6,999 nt of DNA. It comes from a bacterium UBA3734 (lineage in GTDB: Bacteria; Bacteroidota; Bacteroidia; Bacteroidales; Bacteroidaceae). Under the pieces are notes generated by a model that saw only the letters and a program-made list of their open reading frames with translations, searched no databases and was not told where the DNA came from. The DNA lies in NCBI GenBank assembly GCA_002372575.1, contig DFHC01000013.1, positions 1 through 6,999 of the forward strand. The letters run 5' to 3'. The translations under genes were made by a program, and so were the position numbers. Below, piece by piece: positions 1 to 6,973 of this stretch (its first letter is position 1; the number at the start of each line of letters is the position of its first letter).

Positions 1-924
1 GATGAGAAGAAACAGGACGATATGCGCCATGAATACCAGAGTCGTTATCCGGAAGTGGCGCACAAAATCAAGTTTTACATTGGTGACGTGCGGTCGTTGG
101 AGAGTGTTCGTGCTGCGATGCCTGGCGTGGACTATATTTTTCATGCTGCGGCATTGAAGCAAGTGCCTTCGTGCGAATTTTTCCCGATGGAAGCAGTTCG
201 CACGAATGTGATTGGCACGGACAATGTACTGACGGCAGCCATCGAACAAGAGGTGAAGAGCGTGATTTGTCTTTCGACAGACAAGGCCGCCTACCCCGTG
301 AATGCGATGGGCATCACAAAGGCCATCGAAGAAAAAGTTGCTGTGGCAAAGGCTCGTCAGTGCGACCCGAAGAAGACAAAAATCTGCTGCACTCGTTACG
401 GAAACGTGATGTGTTCGCGTGGTTCGGTAATTCCCCTGTGGATTGAGCAGATTCGAAATGGTCATCCCGTCACGCTGACCGAGCCGACAATGACACGTTT
501 CATTATGTCGCTCGATGAGGCTGTCGATTTGGTGCTTTTCGCCTTTGAACACGGCGAGAGTGGCGATATTTTGGTGCAGAAAGCCCCTGCTTGCACGATT
601 CAGACGCAGGCTGAGGCCGTCTGCGAATTGTTTGGTGGTCGTCGGGAAGACATCAAAGTCATCGGCATCCGCCACGGCGAAAAGATGTATGAAACGCTGC
701 TGACCAACGAAGAATGTGCGAAGGCCGTGGATTTGGGCGATTTCTATCGGGTTCCGGCTGACAATCGCTCGCTGAACTACGACAAATTCTTCACGGAAGG
801 CAATCATGAGCGTTCTAAATTGTCGGAATTCAATTCCAACAATACCCGTCGGCTGAATTTGGAAGAGACAAAGGCGAAAATCGCTTCGTTAGAGTATATC
901 CAAGAAGAATTGAAGAAACAATGA
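1..924 (+). CDS. capE: UDP-GlcNAc 4,6-dehydratase/5-epimerase, CapE/FnlA type (5' truncated by window edge)
   Basis: This cytoplasmic extended-SDR enzyme should perform the first step of UDP-L-FucNAc synthesis, converting UDP-GlcNAc to a UDP-2-acetamido-2,6-dideoxy-L-arabino-4-hexulose. The frame is open from base 1, where it reads DEKKQDDMRHEYQ, a stretch that lies after the first Rossmann strands in CapE. The ATG at 22 is therefore internal. 307 residues are visible; relatives are about 340 long, so roughly 35-40 N-terminal residues, including the GxxGxxG loop, lie upstream. Visible motifs are GDVR, HAAALKQVPS, STDKAAYPVNAMGITK and CTRYGNV. Met replaces the usual SDR Tyr in MxxxK (ATG at 307-309), as in CapE/FlaA1 enzymes. 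The C-terminal part (RHGEKMYETLL, FYRVPADNRSLNY) fits CapE better than PseB. Its stop overlaps the capF start as ATGA. Family assignment is firm; the exact product is inferred from the capF and capG neighbours. Confidence 0.93.
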   Translation, partial: DEKKQDDMRHEYQSRYPEVAHKIKFYIGDVRSLESVRAAMPGVDYIFHAAALKQVPSCEFFPMEAVRTNVIGTDNVLTAAIEQEVKSVICLSTDKAAYPVNAMGITKAIEEKVAVAKARQCDPKKTKICCTRYGNVMCSRGSVIPLWIEQIRNGHPVTLTEPTMTRFIMSLDEAVDLVLFAFEHGESGDILVQKAPACTIQTQAEAVCELFGGRREDIKVIGIRHGEKMYETLLTNEECAKAVDLGDFYRVPADNRSLNYDKFFTEGNHERSKLSEFNSNNTRRLNLEETKAKIASLEYIQEELKKQ

Positions 925-2120
925 ACGTTTTAGTAACTGGCGCGAAGGGTTTTGTCGGAAAGAACCTTTGTGCTTCGCTCAAAAATCTTCGCGACGGAAA
1001 AGATAAGACACGTCCGAACTTGACAATCGGTGAGATTTTTGAATTTGACATCGATACGCCGGCGGAACTTCTCGATGATTTTTGTGCCAAGACCGATTTC
1101 GTATTCAATTTGGCAGGTGTGAATCGTCCGAAAGAGCAAGAAGAATTCATGTCGGGGAATTTCGGTTTTGCATCGACTTTGCTCGATATGCTGAAAAAGC
1201 ATGGGAACGCTTGTCCTGTGATGCTTTCGTCATCGCAACAGGCCTCGCTCACCGGACGGTTTGGAAACAGCGAGTATGGTCGTTCAAAAAAGGCTGGCGA
1301 AGACCTTTTCCTGCAATATCAAGAAGAAACGGGTGCGAAGGTTCTCGTCTATCGTTTCCCGAATCTTTTCGGAAAATGGTGTCGTCCGAACTACAATTCG
1401 GCAGTTGCCACGTTTTGCCATAACATTGCCCACGACCTGCCGATTCAGGTGAACGACCCCAGTGTCGAGTTGGAATTGTTGTATATCGACGACCTCGTTG
1501 CCGAGATGCTGGATGCCTTGGAAGGGGGCGAACATCGCTGTGAATTTGAAGGTTTGGACGTTCTTCCCACTGCCGACGGCAAATATTGCTATTGTGAAAC
1601 GACCCACAAGGTGACGTTGGGCGAGATTGTCGATTGGCTGAATGAATTTTCAAAGATTTCCTCGACATTGATGATTCCTGAGATTCCAAAGAATAGTTTT
1701 GCAAAGAAGTTGCTCAGCACCTATCTCAGTTATCTGCCCAAGGAAAAAGCCATTTTCGACCTGAAAATGAACCAAGACGACCGCGGCTCGTTCACCGAAC
1801 TGGTGCATACGCTGAAATGCGGTCAGGTGAGCATCAACATTTCGAAGCCGGGAATTACGAAAGGACAGCATTGGCACCACACGAAATGGGAGCAATTCAT
1901 CGTGGTTTCGGGACATGGGCTCATCCAACTCCGTAAGGAAGGAACCGACGAAGTCTTGAATTACGAGGTGAGCGGCGACAAAATCCAGTCGGTCATCATG
2001 CTTCCGGGCTATACGCATAACATTATCAATCTTTCGGAAACGGAAAACCTTGTTACCGTCATGTATTGTAACGAACTTTTCGACCCGAACAAACCAGATA
2101 CCTATTATGAGCCAGTTTAA
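921..2120 (+). CDS. capF: Bifunctional UDP-sugar 4-reductase/3-epimerase, CapF/FnlB type (SDR plus cupin)
   Basis: CapF-family enzymes take the CapE product, epimerise C3 with a C-terminal cupin domain, and reduce the C4 ketone with an N-terminal NADPH-dependent SDR domain, giving UDP-2-acetamido-2,6-dideoxy-L-talose. Both domains are visible. The SDR half has the nucleotide loop TGAKGFVG (residues 6-13), FNLAGVNRP (62-70) and an SSS...YGRSK active site (S102-S104, Y119, K123). The cupin half starts near residue 280 and has GQHWHHTKWEQF (315-326) and PGYTHN (362-367), with H317, H319, H320, E324 and H366 as likely metal or active-site residues. At 399 residues it is about 30 longer than the S. 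aureus protein as I recall it; the extra length may be the Cys-containing segment around 200-230. The start is the ATG at 921, which overlaps the capE stop by 4 nt, implying translational coupling; GAAGAA lies just upstream. Confidence 0.93.
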   Translation: MNVLVTGAKGFVGKNLCASLKNLRDGKDKTRPNLTIGEIFEFDIDTPAELLDDFCAKTDFVFNLAGVNRPKEQEEFMSGNFGFASTLLDMLKKHGNACPVMLSSSQQASLTGRFGNSEYGRSKKAGEDLFLQYQEETGAKVLVYRFPNLFGKWCRPNYNSAVATFCHNIAHDLPIQVNDPSVELELLYIDDLVAEMLDALEGGEHRCEFEGLDVLPTADGKYCYCETTHKVTLGEIVDWLNEFSKISSTLMIPEIPKNSFAKKLLSTYLSYLPKEKAIFDLKMNQDDRGSFTELVHTLKCGQVSINISKPGITKGQHWHHTKWEQFIVVSGHGLIQLRKEGTDEVLNYEVSGDKIQSVIMLPGYTHNIINLSETENLVTVMYCNELFDPNKPDTYYEPV

Positions 2121-3267
2121 GAACAACGGAAAACTGAAACTTCTCATCATCGTCGGAACTCGTCCAGAAATCATCCGTTTGGCGGCAGTAATCAACAAAT
2201 GTCGCGATTATTTCGACACCTTACTTGCCCATACAGGCCAGAATTACGACTACAACCTCAACGGTGTGTTTTTCAAGGATTTAAAACTCGCCGACCCCGA
2301 CATCTATATGGAGGCCGTAGGCGACGACCTTGGCGCAACGATGGGAAATATCATCGACAAGTCGTATAAAGTGATGGTGGCGACACAGCCCGATGCTGTT
2401 TTGGTGCTCGGCGACACCAACTCGTGTCTTTCCGTGATAGGTGCAAAACGCCTGCATATCCCGATTTTCCATATGGAAGCTGGTAACCGATGCAAGGACG
2501 AGTGCCTACCAGAGGAAACGAATCGCCGAATCGTGGATATCATCAGTGATGTGAATTTGGCATACTCCGAACACGCCCGTCGTTACCTTGCTGACTGTGG
2601 ATTGCCAAAGGAACGAACCTATGTGACAGGGTCGCCCATGGCAGAGGTGTTGCATCAGAATTTGACAGAGATAGAGTCATCGGACATTCATAATAAACTG
2701 GGTTTAGAAAAGGGAAAATATATACTCCTAAGTGCCCATCGTGAGGAGAATATTGACACGGAGAAAAATTTCCTCTCATTGTTTTCTGCAATCAACAAAA
2801 TGGCAGGAAAATACGATATGCCGATTCTCTATTCATGTCATCCAAGGAGTCGTAAGCGCTTGGAACAAAGTGGTTTCCAACTCGACAAACGAGTCATTCA
2901 ACATGAGCCCCTTGGTTTTCATGACTACAATTGTTTACAGATGAATGCTTTTGCCGTTGTGAGTGATAGTGGAACATTGCCGGAAGAGAGTTCTTTCTTT
3001 ACGAGCATCGGCCGCCCCTTCCCTGCTATCTGCATTCGTACCAGTACGGAGAGGCCCGAAGCATTGGACAAGGCGTGCTTCATCCTTGCTGGTATTGATG
3101 AGCAGTCGCTGTTGCAAGCTGTTGAAACTGCAGTGACCCTCCATCAGAAAGGTGATTACGGCACTCCCGTTCCTGATTATATTGAGGAAAACGTTTCCAC
3201 GAAAGTTGTGAAAATCATCCAGTCATATACGGGGGTAGTCAATAAAATGGTGTGGCGAAAGTTTTGA
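2107..3267 (+). CDS. capG: Non-hydrolysing UDP-sugar 2-epimerase, CapG/FnlC (WecB family)
   Basis: This GT-B-fold epimerase is related to WecB, the UDP-GlcNAc 2-epimerase. In this context it most likely inverts C2 of the CapF product to give UDP-N-acetyl-L-fucosamine. The start at 2107 gives 386 residues beginning MSQFKNNGKLKLLIIVGTRPE, which puts the first beta strand where the family has it. The earlier in-frame ATG at 2050 would add 19 residues lying wholly inside capF. Motifs: GTRPEIIR (17-24), HTGQNYDYN (42-50), GDTNS (102-106), HMEAGNRC (122-129), PEETNRR (135-141), SAHREEN (209-215), SDSGTLPEESS (286-296) and TSTERPEAL (312-320). HMEAGNRC differs from the HVEAGLRT I recall in WecB and supports CapG. 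The gene overlaps capF by 14 nt and has no clear Shine-Dalgarno. Bases around 2641-2820 are AT-richer than the rest. A plain WecB role (UDP-ManNAc) is the main alternative. Confidence 0.9.
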   Translation: MSQFKNNGKLKLLIIVGTRPEIIRLAAVINKCRDYFDTLLAHTGQNYDYNLNGVFFKDLKLADPDIYMEAVGDDLGATMGNIIDKSYKVMVATQPDAVLVLGDTNSCLSVIGAKRLHIPIFHMEAGNRCKDECLPEETNRRIVDIISDVNLAYSEHARRYLADCGLPKERTYVTGSPMAEVLHQNLTEIESSDIHNKLGLEKGKYILLSAHREENIDTEKNFLSLFSAINKMAGKYDMPILYSCHPRSRKRLEQSGFQLDKRVIQHEPLGFHDYNCLQMNAFAVVSDSGTLPEESSFFTSIGRPFPAICIRTSTERPEALDKACFILAGIDEQSLLQAVETAVTLHQKGDYGTPVPDYIEENVSTKVVKIIQSYTGVVNKMVWRKF

Positions 3268-3288
3268 ATCACCCTTATCAAAACGATT

Positions 3289-5214
3289 ATGAATATACTA
3301 TATAAACTGAGGAACTGGTACTTCACCAAAAGGGCGCTGCCGTATTGGTGCATACTGCTGATTGACCTCGCCATCGTATTCCTGTCGGCGTTCATCGTAT
3401 ATTGGGCGGTGCATCGCGGAATGCAGACGTTGCTTAACTCTTACGCACTGGCGCGCGTGCTAATGATTTATCTGTTTATTAGCCTCGTCTGTTTCAGGCT
3501 TTTCCATACGTATTCGGGCGTGATTCGCTATTCGTCGTTCATCGACCTGATGCGTGTGGGCTTTGCCAACGGATTGGCGTGCGTCATTATGATAGTGCTA
3601 CACTATTGGATCAACTACCTGCCGGCCAATAAATTCGTACACCTGCGAACGGTTGACATCCTTGGCACCTACGCCGTGGCCACGATGCTGATGTGGCTTG
3701 TTCGTGTGGGTGTGAAGTATTTCTACGACTTGGCATACGTGGATAAAGATGTGGTTCCTGTGTTCGTCTATGGCGTGCAAGACGGCGGAATCGGCATTGC
3801 CAAGGCTATCAGAGGCGACAAGCCACAGCGATTTTTGCTGCGCGGATTCATTTCCCACATCGAGGGATACCGCTCGCACTTGCTGATGGGCGTGAAGGTG
3901 TACGACGTGGACGAAAGGCTGCGCGAGGCACTTGCGAAGAAGAAAATTCAGGCGGTGCTCGTGTCGCCGCAGCGCACGGAACTCTTCCGCAACGACCAAG
4001 AGCTGCAGCGAATGCTCACGGAGATGGGCGTGCATATCTACATGATTCCCGACACGGTGGAGTGGGACGCTCGGTCGCTGACCAGCGTGCAGTTGAAGGA
4101 GGTGAGCATCGACGACCTGCTACCGCGCGACGAAATCAACGTCGATTTAGACGAAATCGCGCAAATGCTCTCGGGGCAGCGCATCCTGATCACGGGTTCG
4201 GCGGGCAGCATCGGCGGCGAGATGGTGCGGCAAATCGCCACGTTCAAACCTGCCGAAATGATGCTGATAGACCAGGCCGAAACGCCGCAGCACGACATCC
4301 GCCTGCTGATGCAGAAGCAGTGGCCGGAAACGAAGGTACACACCATCGTGACGAACATCTGCAAGGAGAAGCGGATGGAGACGATTTTCGAGCAGTTCCG
4401 CCCCGACTACGTGTTCCACGCTGCGGCCTACAAGCATGTGCCGATGATGGAAGACAACCCGAGCGAAAGCGTTCAAAACAATGTCTATGGCACGAAAATA
4501 CTGGCCGACCTGAGCGTGAAATACGGCGTGAAGAAATTCGTGATGATTTCGACCGACAAAGCCGTGAATCCGACCAACATCATGGGCTGCTCGAAACGAA
4601 TCTGCGAGATTTACGTGCAGGCGTTAGACAGGGAACTAAAAAGAGAGGGAGGAGTTAAGGAAACGCAAGAGGCTCCCACGCAATTCGTCACCACCCGTTT
4701 TGGCAATGTTTTGGGCTCGAATGGCTCGGTGATTCCACTCTTTGAAAAGCAAATCAGGGCTGGCGGTCCCGTCACCGTCACCGACCCGAACATCATCCGC
4801 TACTTCATGCTCATTCCCGAGGCCTGCAAACTCGTTCTGGAGGCCGGAACAATGGGCAACGGCGGCGAGATTTTCGTGTTCGACATGGGCAAACCCGTCA
4901 GGATTGCCGACCTCGCCAAGCGAATGATTCTGCTGAGCGGCGCAAAAAACGTGGAAATCAAATATACGGGTCTTCGTGCCGGCGAAAAACTCTATGAAGA
5001 GATGCTCTCGACCGAGGAGAACACCAAGCCGTCGTTCCATGAGAAGATTCGCATCGCCGACGTGCGTCCCTACGACTACGAGCAGGTGCGTCGCGACATC
5101 GACGAACTCATCCGCGTCAGCACCGACTACGACGACATGGCCACGGTGAAGAAAATGAAGGAAATGGTGCCGGAATTCATCAGCAACAATTCGGTGTATT
5201 CGGTATTGGACTGA
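3289..5214 (+). CDS. Membrane-anchored UDP-GlcNAc 4,6-dehydratase, FlaA1/CapD/WbpM family
   Basis: This large polysaccharide-biosynthesis dehydratase probably converts UDP-GlcNAc to UDP-2-acetamido-2,6-dideoxy-D-xylo-4-hexulose, the precursor of sugars such as QuiNAc, D-FucNAc or bacillosamine. The 641 residues have the full WbpM layout. Four hydrophobic segments lie near residues 18-41, 53-72, 92-110 and 123-145. A CoA-binding-like Rossmann domain spans about 153-270. The catalytic SDR domain follows from about 297, with TGSAGSIGGE (302-311), HAAAYKHVPMMEDNP (377-391), STDKAVNPTNIMGCSK (421-436; Met432 replaces Tyr, Lys436) and TTRFGNVLGSNGSVIP (468-483). A short hydrophilic loop near 451-463 looks slightly longer than usual. 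The ATG at 3289 is 21 bp after capG, with no clear Shine-Dalgarno or promoter, so it is probably cotranscribed. The exact product cannot be settled because the downstream aminotransferase or reductase is not in view. Confidence 0.93.
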   Translation: MNILYKLRNWYFTKRALPYWCILLIDLAIVFLSAFIVYWAVHRGMQTLLNSYALARVLMIYLFISLVCFRLFHTYSGVIRYSSFIDLMRVGFANGLACVIMIVLHYWINYLPANKFVHLRTVDILGTYAVATMLMWLVRVGVKYFYDLAYVDKDVVPVFVYGVQDGGIGIAKAIRGDKPQRFLLRGFISHIEGYRSHLLMGVKVYDVDERLREALAKKKIQAVLVSPQRTELFRNDQELQRMLTEMGVHIYMIPDTVEWDARSLTSVQLKEVSIDDLLPRDEINVDLDEIAQMLSGQRILITGSAGSIGGEMVRQIATFKPAEMMLIDQAETPQHDIRLLMQKQWPETKVHTIVTNICKEKRMETIFEQFRPDYVFHAAAYKHVPMMEDNPSESVQNNVYGTKILADLSVKYGVKKFVMISTDKAVNPTNIMGCSKRICEIYVQALDRELKREGGVKETQEAPTQFVTTRFGNVLGSNGSVIPLFEKQIRAGGPVTVTDPNIIRYFMLIPEACKLVLEAGTMGNGGEIFVFDMGKPVRIADLAKRMILLSGAKNVEIKYTGLRAGEKLYEEMLSTEENTKPSFHEKIRIADVRPYDYEQVRRDIDELIRVSTDYDDMATVKKMKEMVPEFISNNSVYSVLD

Positions 5215-5223
5215 AGAAAGTTG
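5213..5223 (+). promoter_or_regulatory. Unusual translation start context: purine-rich stretch abutting a TTG codon
   Basis: GAAGAAAG runs directly into TTG at 5221, leaving no spacer, so it is a poor Shine-Dalgarno. The ORF is bounded upstream by the in-frame TGA at 5212, and the first in-frame ATG is about 63 codons in, too late to be a good start. The options are TTG at 5221, GTG at 5251 or GTG at 5263. TTG is preferred because the residues that follow it (EKRREIFEKVLALVRNELWG) look like a normal amphipathic N-terminus. Ribosomes finishing the upstream gene could reinitiate here. Confidence 0.45.
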
Positions 5224-6324
5224 GAAAAACGACGAGAAATATTCGAGAAGGTGCTCGCGCTCGTGCGGAATGAGCTGTGGGGCGAGCCGCTGACTTGCAG
5301 GGTTTCGGAAAATGAAGTCGCCGAGGTGCTACAAACGGCGAAAGAGCAGTCGGTGAGCGGTTTGGTGGCCAATGCCATCGTTCGGAACCGTCTGCCCGTC
5401 GGCGAGGATATGACGATGGAGGTGTGCGCCATTCAGAAACTGCACGAGAAGAAAAGCAGCGACATGAACGCCGAAATCGCCCTGTTTGCAGGCTTCCTGA
5501 ATCGCAGGAATCTTCAATACGTCATCATGAAAGGCCAGACGATGGCCGCACTCTACCCGAATCCAGCCATGCGCACGACGGGCGACATCGACTTCTACTG
5601 TCCGAAGGCGTCGTTCCAGGCGACGCAGCAGGCTATCGAAGAGCGGCTGGGCGTGGTGATGAAGCACAGCAACAGCGAGCGACACGATAATTTTACGAAC
5701 AATGGCTATTCCTTCGAAATGCACTCTGAACTGACCATTTTCAACGCCCCGAGCCATCAGAAATACTGGAAAAGCTTCATCGATAAGAGCATCGAGAACG
5801 AGCCTTTTCAGATTCAAATCGGAGGAGAACCCGTTCCCGTTTTGCCACCGACGCTCAATGCTTTGTATATTTTCGCCCATCTGATGGTGCATTTCATGGA
5901 AACAGGACTCGGTTTGAAGCAACTTTGCGACTGGGCGATGCTGCTCCACCATGACCGCGATGCCATCGACACGGCTCGCTTAGACGAGTACCTGCGTGGT
6001 GTGGGGCTGAAAAAGGCCTATTTGTGTTTCGGGGCCTGGCTGGTGGAAAAACTCGGTTTTCCCGAGGCAGAATTCCCTTATCCGCTAAGTCCCCAGCACA
6101 GGAAATGGGTGGCAGCCCTTCATGATAATTTGATGAAAATGCGAGTCGCTGGCATTGATTTGGACAGCAAGGTGGGTCACAAAGTGAGTCTGTTACATAG
6201 TCTTGGGACGGCCTCCATCGTTTTAAAACAGACCTTGCGTTTCCTGCCGCTGGCTCCTCGCGAAATGCTCTGGCGATTCCCCGTGATGGCTGCGTGGTCG
6301 GTGAAAAAACGCCTGATTTCGTAA
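5221..6324 (+). CDS. Nucleotidyltransferase-fold family protein (PF14907-like), function unknown
   Basis: This protein resembles the uncharacterised nucleotidyltransferase family (Pfam NTP_transf_5) often found in Bacteroidales polysaccharide loci; the match is by motif recall, not a search. The core is VIMKGQTMAALYPNPAMR (101-118) followed by TTGDIDFY (119-126), where the GDID acidic pair (D122, D124) matches the metal-binding pattern of the Pol-beta superfamily. Further motifs are EMHSEL (166-171), HLMVHF (220-225) and GLGLKQLCDW (229-238). The protein is 367 residues, with no signal peptide; hydrophobic patches near 320-360 are too broken to call membrane helices. It starts 6 bp after the dehydratase stop and in the same frame, and is the last gene before the frr promoter, so it is probably cotranscribed with the polysaccharide genes. 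Its substrate is unknown. It may modify a sugar, lipid carrier or protein, but nothing in the sequence decides this. The TTG start is uncertain. Confidence 0.8.
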   Translation: MEKRREIFEKVLALVRNELWGEPLTCRVSENEVAEVLQTAKEQSVSGLVANAIVRNRLPVGEDMTMEVCAIQKLHEKKSSDMNAEIALFAGFLNRRNLQYVIMKGQTMAALYPNPAMRTTGDIDFYCPKASFQATQQAIEERLGVVMKHSNSERHDNFTNNGYSFEMHSELTIFNAPSHQKYWKSFIDKSIENEPFQIQIGGEPVPVLPPTLNALYIFAHLMVHFMETGLGLKQLCDWAMLLHHDRDAIDTARLDEYLRGVGLKKAYLCFGAWLVEKLGFPEAEFPYPLSPQHRKWVAALHDNLMKMRVAGIDLDSKVGHKVSLLHSLGTASIVLKQTLRFLPLAPREMLWRFPVMAAWSVKKRLIS

Positions 6325-6340
6325 AAAATCGGAATTTTAT

Positions 6341-6371
6341 TTTGTATTTTCACGTACAAACGTTATCTTTG
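6341..6371 (+). promoter_or_regulatory. Bacteroidota-type sigma-ABfr promoter for frr
   Basis: TTTG at 6341-6344 and TATCTTTG at 6364-6371 match the -33 (TTTG) and -7 (TAnnTTTG) elements of the Bacteroides primary sigma factor, with 19 bp between them. This is the only non-coding region of any size in the window. Transcription should start a few bases after 6371, giving an A-rich leader of about 35 nt before the frr ATG at 6413. The leader has no strong Shine-Dalgarno, only AAAAG close to the ATG, which is typical of this phylum. Confidence 0.8.
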
Positions 6372-6412
6372 CAAAAATCTTTCGAAGAGAAAAAACCTAA
6401 ATACGAAAAGTT

Positions 6413-6973
6413 ATGATTGACGTAAAAGAAACTCTGGCAAGTGCCGAAGAGCGTATGGAAATGGCAGCGATGTTCCTCGAGGAGTCGCTCAACAGGGTGC
6501 GCGCAGGCCGTGCCAACGTGGCCATCTTGGATGGCGTGAGAGTGAACAGCTACGGCTCGATGGTGCCGCTGAACCAGGTGGCCAACGTGTCGTGTCCCGA
6601 CGCGCGGACGATTGCCATCAGCCCGTGGGACAAGAAAACGATTCGCGACATCGAAAAGGCCATCATGGACAGCGATGTGGGCATCACGCCCGAGAACAAT
6701 GGCGAGCTGATTCGCCTCTCGATTCCGCAGCCCACCGAGGAGCGTCGCAAGGAGCTCGTGAAGCAGTGCAACAAAATCGGCGAGAAGGCCAAGGTGGAGG
6801 TGCGCAGCGTGCGCGGCGAAATCAAGGACAAACTGAAGAAGGCCATCAAGGACGGCCTCTCGGAGGACAACGAGAAGGACGCCGAACTCGAATTGCAGAA
6901 GGTTCACGACAAGTACATCAAGAAGCTCGACGAACTGATGGATGCCAAGAACAAAGAGATTATGACAGTCTAA
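6413..6973 (+). CDS. frr: Ribosome recycling factor
   Basis: RRF acts in the cytoplasm with EF-G to split the 70S post-termination complex and free ribosomes for a new round of translation. The 186-residue length is normal for the family. The N-terminal helix leads into LNRVRAGRAN (26-35), then the beta/alpha domain with MVPLNQVANVS (50-60) and TIAISPWDK (66-74). The hinge and C-terminal helices follow, with ENNGELIRLSIPQPTEERR (94-112), VEVRSVRGEIKD (128-139) and a long charged helix to the end. Domain I helices are thus at both ends, as in known RRF structures. The ATG at 6413 is the family start and sits below a clear Bacteroidota promoter. The GC content is high and codon use is regular, as expected of a conserved housekeeping gene. 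The next ORF begins one base after its TAA stop. Confidence 0.98.
   Translation: MIDVKETLASAEERMEMAAMFLEESLNRVRAGRANVAILDGVRVNSYGSMVPLNQVANVSCPDARTIAISPWDKKTIRDIEKAIMDSDVGITPENNGELIRLSIPQPTEERRKELVKQCNKIGEKAKVEVRSVRGEIKDKLKKAIKDGLSEDNEKDAELELQKVHDKYIKKLDELMDAKNKEIMTV

Noticed and set aside
22..24. ATG at 22 as the start of the first gene
   Set aside because: The frame is open from base 1 and the preceding codons (DEKKQDD) match the CapE family, so the true start is upstream of the window.
1694..1701. TAGTTTTG inside capF matches the -7 TAnnTTTG element
   Set aside because: There is no TTTG at the right distance upstream, and it lies within coding sequence, so it is probably chance.
2050..2106. 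Earlier in-frame ATG that would lengthen the 2-epimerase by 19 residues
   Set aside because: The extra residues fall wholly inside the conserved cupin end of capF and precede the normal family N-terminus; the ATG at 2107 fits better.
3268..3288. Gap between capG and the large dehydratase as a possible internal promoter
   Set aside because: Only 21 bp, and neither it nor the end of capG shows a TTTG/TAnnTTTG pair.
5329..5952. Long antisense open frame of 207 codons opposite the nucleotidyltransferase gene
   Set aside because: It is Arg/His/Val-rich low-quality sequence with no recognisable motif, as expected for the complement of a GC-rich gene; other long antisense frames (for example 6350-6907) are of the same kind.
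6325..6338. Possible hairpin AAAAT-CGGA-ATTTT just after the nucleotidyltransferase gene, followed by T-rich DNA
   Set aside because: The stem is only five A/T pairs, too weak to call an intrinsic terminator in an already AT-rich spacer.
6378..6388. Small stem TCTT-TCG-AAGA near the frr transcription start
   Set aside because: Four base pairs with a three-base loop is too small to support a regulatory element or riboswitch.
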